The notes under the pieces were generated by a model. It was not told the origin of the DNA and did no database searches. It worked only from the letters and a program-made list of their open reading frames with translations. Positions 60,384-64,000 of a stretch of DNA of 64,000 bases are shown piece by piece. The stretch's first letter is position 1. Each line of letters opens with the position of its first letter. A program made the position numbers and the translations under genes. The stretch comes from Caldatribacterium sp051549785 (GTDB lineage: Bacteria; Atribacterota; Atribacteria; Atribacterales; Caldatribacteriaceae): assembly GCF_051549785.1 (NCBI RefSeq), contig NZ_CP189974.1, positions 1,364,001 to 1,428,000 on the forward strand. The letters run 5' to 3'.

Positions 60384-60460
60384 TGGCGCGCCTGGAGGGA
60401 CTTGAACCCCCAACCCCTGGATCCGAAGTCCAGCGCTCTGTCCAGTTGAGCTACAGGCGC
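60384..60460 (-). tRNA. tRNA-Arg (TCG anticodon)
   Basis: Minus strand: acceptor GCGCCTG/CAGGCGC, D-arm GCTCAACTGGACAGAGC, anticodon loop CTTCGGA, T-arm GGGGGTTCAAGTCCC, discriminator G and an encoded CCA. Reads CGA codons. Confidence 0.94.
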
Positions 60461-60563
60461 GCTCGGGGAGGCTTTTTGCCTTTTATGCCTTCTTATCCTC
60501 AACCACTGTAAGTTTACCCTGTTGCTGGTGAGAAGTAAAGGGGTCCGGAGACAACGGCGCGAT

Positions 60564-60661
60564 GTCGATTTGTTTTTCACAGAGGTACTGTGTTGCAGAA
60601 TCCCAGAGACAAGAGGGAATTTGCACTGGGCTTCCTCTGCATGTCCTGCTTTCAAATCGAC
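60564..60661. repeat. Long-range inverted repeat upstream of the small CxxC gene
   Basis: GTCGATTTG (60564-60572) and CAAATCGAC (60653-60661) would close an 80-base domain that holds CACAG-AGGTA-CTGTG and CCCAG...CTGGG hairpins. A CCAGAG/CTCTGG hairpin with T6 on the minus strand (about 60686-60710) could be a minus-strand terminator. Confidence 0.4.
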
Positions 60662-60741
60662 TTGCAAAGCCAAAAAATCCAGAGAATAACTCCTCTGGAA
60701 AACGGTTTTTAACCTGCAAAAGGACATTGGGAGGTATGGCT

Positions 60742-60927
60742 ATGGTAGAAGTGAAAATGCCCCATGAAGGTCATGAGAAGCACCTCTGTTACCTCGAAAA
60801 TATCGGTTACATCCAGGAACACTTTGAGGAGTATAAGAATCTGGTGCGTGATGGGAAATACGTTTGCGTGACCTGTGGCCGGGTAGCAGCCAATCCGGAA
60901 AACCTGTGTAGCGCTGAAAAACTCTGA
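60742..60927 (+). CDS. Small CxxC protein of unknown function
   Basis: 61 residues from ATG 60742, placed 7 bases after GGGAGG; ATG 60736 is too close to it. N-terminal MVEVKMPHEGHEKHLCYLEN, then YKNLVRDGKYVCVTCGRVAA, NPENLCSAEKL. Four Cys (one early, CxxC, one late) and two His could form a zinc or iron site. Similar short proteins occur in anaerobes without a known role. Monocistronic with a strong terminator. Confidence 0.8.
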   Translation: MVEVKMPHEGHEKHLCYLENIGYIQEHFEEYKNLVRDGKYVCVTCGRVAANPENLCSAEKL

Positions 60928-61031
60928 ACCCAGTATAACCGACCGGGAGTGCCAAAACATGGAAAAGTAGAGCCCTAATTCACAGCACAGAAGACGAACG
61001 TTGTGAGTTTTCGAGAATACAGGTGATCATG

Positions 61032-61081
61032 CTCAAGGAAGGGAACGGAGAAGTAACCGTAGTTCCCTTCCTTGAGTTTTT
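61032..61081 (+). terminator. Strong terminator after the small CxxC gene
   Basis: A 15-bp stem CTCAAGGAAGGGAAC (61032-61046) with GTTCCCTTCCTTGAG (61062-61076), followed by TTTTT. Confidence 0.9.
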
Positions 61082-61613
61082 ACAGAGAGGATCCCACGTC
61101 AACCTTCCTAACTTGTTTACCGCCTTTCCGAATGCGTCTTTTCTCACCGCTACATAGGGATTTCTCTTTTTGGGATTCTCCTATGAGGTTTTTGTGGCCT
61201 CTTAAAAATTTTCCTCCATTCGGGAATGCAATGTGCCCTCCCTTCTCTCACTCATCCAGATTACAGCCTTCCGTATTACAAAAATCCAGGGCGTACTTTT
61301 GTATCAGGTTCTTGAGAGTCATCTGTAGAACGCTCACCGCTTCTCGCATCACTGGGATGGTGCTGTGGATTTCTCGGAAGACATCTCTTCCTTTCTCCTT
61401 TGAGCCATCCTAGAGCGGGGTTTCCCGAATGCGTTTCCCAGGGTGGAAGCGATCCAAGACAAAACGTCTCCTTAGTATGGTGGTTGCCTTTTTCCTTAAA
61501 GGGGACATACATCAAGAGCCTTGATGAAGAGGTAGGATTAAGGTTTTGATATCGGTGCCTCAAGTGCTTTCGCGAATTGGGGTGGTGACATTGTTCCAGG
61601 AAGTCGCTCTCTC
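61082..61613. other. Long non-coding interval, possible decayed gene on the minus strand
   Basis: No intact gene is convincing. On the minus strand, 61248-61409 is open and protein-like (DVFREIHSTIPVMREAVSVL then KNLIQKYALDF), and just upstream in another frame ILRRRFVLDRFHPGKRIRETPL ends at a stop. This pattern suits a decayed coding sequence, perhaps a mobile-element remnant, but is too short to name. Confidence 0.3.
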
Positions 61614-61648
61614 TTGACACCATACAGGAATTTAGGTATTATAATACC
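61614..61648 (+). promoter_or_regulatory. Promoter of hcp with palindromic operator
   Basis: TTGACA (61614-61619), 17 bases, TATTAT (61637-61642). The perfect 14-bp palindrome GGTATTATAATACC (61635-61648) covers the -10 box, so a bound dimer would repress. Confidence 0.75.
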
Positions 61649-61673
61649 AAAATTGAGGAAGGAGGCGAGAGAA

Positions 61674-63317
61674 GTGTTCTGTTACCAGTGTGAACAGACT
61701 GCCGGAGGCACGGGGTGTACCAACTTTGGAGTGTGCGGGAAAGACCCCGAGACCGCTGCTTTGCAGGATCTTCTGGTGTACGCAACCCAGGGAATCGCTA
61801 TGTTGGCCAGAAGGACCAGAGAACTCGGGGTGAAGGACCGCGAAGCCGACGTTTTTGTTCTTGAGGCCCTCTTCAGCACGGTCACCAATGTGGACTTTGA
61901 CCCCGAACGGTTACAGATGTACCTCAACAAGGCTTACGAAATCAAGGAGAGACTGAAACACCTGTACTTTGAGACCTGCAGAGAGCAGGGGAGGACTCCG
62001 GAGCATCTCTCTGGCCCTACTCGGTGGGCTCCTGCGGGGAGTCTGAATGAGCTCATTCGTCAGGGGGAAGAAGTCACCCTTGAGAGGGACATTGAGCGGT
62101 TTGGAGAAACGGTGGCTGGAGCAAAGCACCTTGTGCTATATGGCCTGAAGGGGATGGCGGCCTACGCAGATCACGCCCAGATTCTCGGTGTGGAGGATGA
62201 CGAGGTATACGCCTTTTTCCACAGGACTCTGGATTTCCTGACTCGTGAGAATTTCACGCTGGAGGAACTCCTCACCACGGCCCTGAAAGTCGGTGAGTAC
62301 AACCTCCGAGTCATGGAATTGCTTGACCGGGCTCATACGACCACGTATGGTCACCCGGTACCAACACCGGTGCGTGTTACCCCTGTGAAGGGGAAGGCTA
62401 TCGTCGTTTCCGGTCATGACCTGAAAGACCTCGAAGAACTCCTGAAACAAACCGAGGGAACAGGGATTAACGTGTACACCCATGGAGAAATGCTCCCTGC
62501 TCACGGATACCCCGGTCTTAAGAAATACTCGCATCTTGTGGGCAACTATGGCAGTGCCTGGCAGAATCAGCAAAAAGAGTTCGATGTTTTCCCCGGTGCT
62601 ATTCTCATGACGACGAACTGTCTCCAGAAACCCAAGGAGAGCTACAAACACCGCATCTTCACCAGCGGGCTCGTAGCGTGGCCTGGAGTCGTCCACATTC
62701 GAAACCGCGACTTCTCCCCGGTTATTGAAGCTGCTTTGAGGGAAGAAGGTTTCCCTGAGGACGAACCGGAAAAGACCATCCTTGTGGGGTTTGCAAGGAA
62801 TGCTGTTCTCAGTGTTGCCGACAGGGTCCTGGACCTTGTCAGACAGGGGAAAATCCGGCATTTCTTCCTCATTGGGGGATGTGATGGGGCAAAACCAGGG
62901 AGGAACTACTACACCCAGTTTGCTCAGGCTGTTCCTCAGAATGCCGTGATTCTCACCTTGGCCTGTGGCAAGTACCGTTTCAACAAACTCGAGTTTGGCA
63001 CGATTGAGGGCATTCCACGCCTTCTTGATATTGGCCAGTGTAACGATGCCTATTCGGCTATCCAGATTGCCCTTGCTTTGGCTCAGGCACTGAACACCGA
63101 TGTCAATAGCCTCCCGCTTTCCCTCATTCTCTCCTGGTATGAGCAGAAGGCGGTGGCAATTCTCCTGACCTTGCTGCATCTGGGCGTAAAGAACATGCGT
63201 CTTGGGCCGAGTATGCCGGCTTTCGTCAAGGAACCGGTGTACAAGGTCCTCAAAGAGCAATTCAACCTCATGCCCATCACCACACCTGAAGAGGACCTGA
63301 AGGCAATCCTCGGATGA
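61674..63317 (+). CDS. hcp: Hydroxylamine reductase / hybrid cluster protein
   Basis: 547 residues, GTG start after AGGAAGGAGG; the frame upstream is open but has no signal. The N-terminal cluster motif CYQCEQTAGGTGCTNFGVCG begins at residue 3. Later hybrid-cluster ligands are in VYTHGEMLPAHGYPGLKKY, LMTTNCLQKP, GGCDGAKPGRNYYTQF and LACGKYRF. Class I/II Hcp proteins handle nitric oxide and hydroxylamine in anaerobes. No partner hcr reductase gene is adjacent. A single-gene unit, probably stress-controlled. Confidence 0.95.
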   Translation: MFCYQCEQTAGGTGCTNFGVCGKDPETAALQDLLVYATQGIAMLARRTRELGVKDREADVFVLEALFSTVTNVDFDPERLQMYLNKAYEIKERLKHLYFETCREQGRTPEHLSGPTRWAPAGSLNELIRQGEEVTLERDIERFGETVAGAKHLVLYGLKGMAAYADHAQILGVEDDEVYAFFHRTLDFLTRENFTLEELLTTALKVGEYNLRVMELLDRAHTTTYGHPVPTPVRVTPVKGKAIVVSGHDLKDLEELLKQTEGTGINVYTHGEMLPAHGYPGLKKYSHLVGNYGSAWQNQQKEFDVFPGAILMTTNCLQKPKESYKHRIFTSGLVAWPGVVHIRNRDFSPVIEAALREEGFPEDEPEKTILVGFARNAVLSVADRVLDLVRQGKIRHFFLIGGCDGAKPGRNYYTQFAQAVPQNAVILTLACGKYRFNKLEFGTIEGIPRLLDIGQCNDAYSAIQIALALAQALNTDVNSLPLSLILSWYEQKAVAILLTLLHLGVKNMRLGPSMPAFVKEPVYKVLKEQFNLMPITTPEEDLKAILG

Positions 63318-63331
63318 TCCCTCAAAAAGCG

Positions 63332-63371
63332 CCAGTCTATTGCTCCCGGAAAGGAGCAGTGGACTGGCGTA
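63332..63371 (-). terminator. Terminator overlapping the LacI stop codon
   Basis: On the minus strand CGCCAGTC-A-TGCTCC pairs imperfectly with GGAGCA-TGGACTGGCG and is followed by CTTTTTG. It lies in the last codons of the LacI gene, between convergent genes. Confidence 0.7.
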
Positions 63372-64000
63372 CGATGAGGTAAGGAGGAACGGTAATGGAT
63401 TTTTTTCGTATCTTCTTTTTCTCAATGAGCTTGCAGAGGAGCGCGATACCTTCTTTGGCGATGCGGTCAAAAGGCTGAGCTACTGTGGTGAGGGGAGGAG
63501 AAAAAACCTCGCAGAGAGGGTTGTTGTCAAGGCCAATGACTGAAATATCTTCAGGAACTCGCCAGCCCCGCTCTTTTGCTACCTGAATGGCACCGAAAGC
63601 CATCATGTCATTCATGCAAAAGAGGGCAAAAGGGGGGGAAGAAAGCGAGAGGATGGTCTCCATGGCTTTGCGCCCTCCCTCGATCTTGAAGTCGCCTTCA
63701 ACGACCAGAACGTCATGGGATGGAATGCCTTCCTGAGCGAGTCTCGTGAGAAATCCTTCGAGGCGCTCCCGGCAAACGGTGATTTTCTGAGGTCCACTGA
63801 TGCAGGTGAACTTCTTGTGACCGAGCTCAAGGAGGTGTGAAGCCGCCAAAGCCCCTGCGGCGAGGTTATCGAGCTTTACTGTTGGGGCTTCCTCATGCTC
63901 AAGAGTTCGGTCGAGGACAACGTAGGGGACTCTCGAGAGCGAGGGAATCCGGAAAAGCAGGCTCTCATCTGAAACACGGGGGAAGATGATACCCTCCACC
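63337..64000 (-). CDS. LacI-family regulator (N-terminus beyond the window)
   Basis: The last 220 or more residues of a LacI/PurR repressor; the HTH lies past the right edge. Seen: VEGIIFPRVSDESLLFRIPSLSRVPYVVLDR, NLAAGALAASHLLELGHKKFTCISGP, FALFCMNDMMAFGAIQVAKERGWRVPEDISVIGLDNNPLCEVFSPPLTTV and IVRQST. The effector-binding domain and C-terminal dimer region look complete. It converges on hcp and probably controls genes outside the window. Confidence 0.93.
   Translation of the reverse strand, partial: VEGIIFPRVSDESLLFRIPSLSRVPYVVLDRTLEHEEAPTVKLDNLAAGALAASHLLELGHKKFTCISGPQKITVCRERLEGFLTRLAQEGIPSHDVLVVEGDFKIEGGRKAMETILSLSSPPFALFCMNDMMAFGAIQVAKERGWRVPEDISVIGLDNNPLCEVFSPPLTTVAQPFDRIAKEGIALLCKLIEKKKIRKKSITVPPYLIVRQSTAPFREQ

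Noticed and set aside
59840..60727. A 295-residue minus-strand frame across the BMP binding-protein end and tRNA-Arg
   Set aside because: It runs through a tRNA and a terminator and is antisense to a certain gene.
61248..61500. Calling a transposase remnant
   Set aside because: The protein-like fragments are under 55 residues and match no transposase motif I can recognise. No terminal repeats or target duplications are visible.
1..64000. CRISPR arrays, prophage, insertion sequences, rRNA
   Set aside because: No regularly spaced repeats, integrase, intact transposase or rRNA segments were found on reading both strands.

Overview
The window carries about 60 protein genes, two tRNAs, RNase P RNA, three leader RNAs or riboswitches and one apparently unclassified structured RNA. 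Genes are tightly packed in operons with ATGA/GTGA overlaps and strong AGGAGG ribosome sites. Recurrent promoters are TTGACA-N16/17-TATAAT-like, often with an extended TGG before the -10. The content fits an anaerobic, probably thermophilic, two-membrane bacterium: sugar ABC importers, hybrid cluster protein, flavodiiron protein, a HydG-type maturase, two exported enzymes with signal peptides, and homocysteine synthesis of the kind known from anaerobes and methanogens. My best guess is Atribacterota (Caldatribacterium-like). This rests on gene content only and is uncertain.

Region 1 (1-15,000): an EAL-domain c-di-GMP phosphodiesterase (5' end cut by the window), an HTH regulator, a CheA on the minus strand, and a long plus-strand chemosensory operon. 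The operon order is HEAT protein, CheR, CheY-like regulator, CheA, ParA ATPase, a small protein with a ParB-like N-terminus plus TPR-like repeats, a lidless Hsp70, a membrane-free chemoreceptor with two signalling tips, a triple-CheW protein, and CheB. This is the most unusual system in the window. It looks like a cytoplasmic chemosensory array with its own ParA-type positioning module and a dedicated Hsp70.

Region 2 (15,000-22,600): cold shock protein, dut-glgP, a large membrane protein with a spermidine-synthase-like domain, exported PCMT, a YkuK-like RNase H-fold protein, a mutarotase-fold protein and a membrane-anchored thioredoxin.

Region 3 (22,600-39,750): two LacI-controlled sugar operons. 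The first has an exported GalM, a UroD-fold protein and an RbsB/A/C-type importer. The second has a MalF/MalG/SBP importer, two UroD-fold proteins and a GH4 glycosidase. Between them lie rnpB, RNase HI, a zinc-ribbon protein, Nif3 and tRNA-Met.

Region 4 (39,750-46,700): a methionine-type T-box drives a DUF39/NIL-ferredoxin/UPF0280 homocysteine operon, followed by TPR and radical SAM genes. On the minus strand an FMN riboswitch precedes pdxS-pdxT, and a 239-nt structured RNA with its own promoter and terminator lies downstream.

Region 5 (46,700-64,000): permease, flavodiiron protein and ferritin (oxygen and iron stress); thioesterase/SGNH hydrolase; a DNA-repair-type radical SAM protein; a HydG homolog with an altered C-terminal cluster motif and a structured leader; a sodium:solute symporter with its small partner; a BMP-type nucleoside ABC importer; tRNA-Arg; a small CxxC protein; Hcp; and a LacI regulator cut by the right edge.
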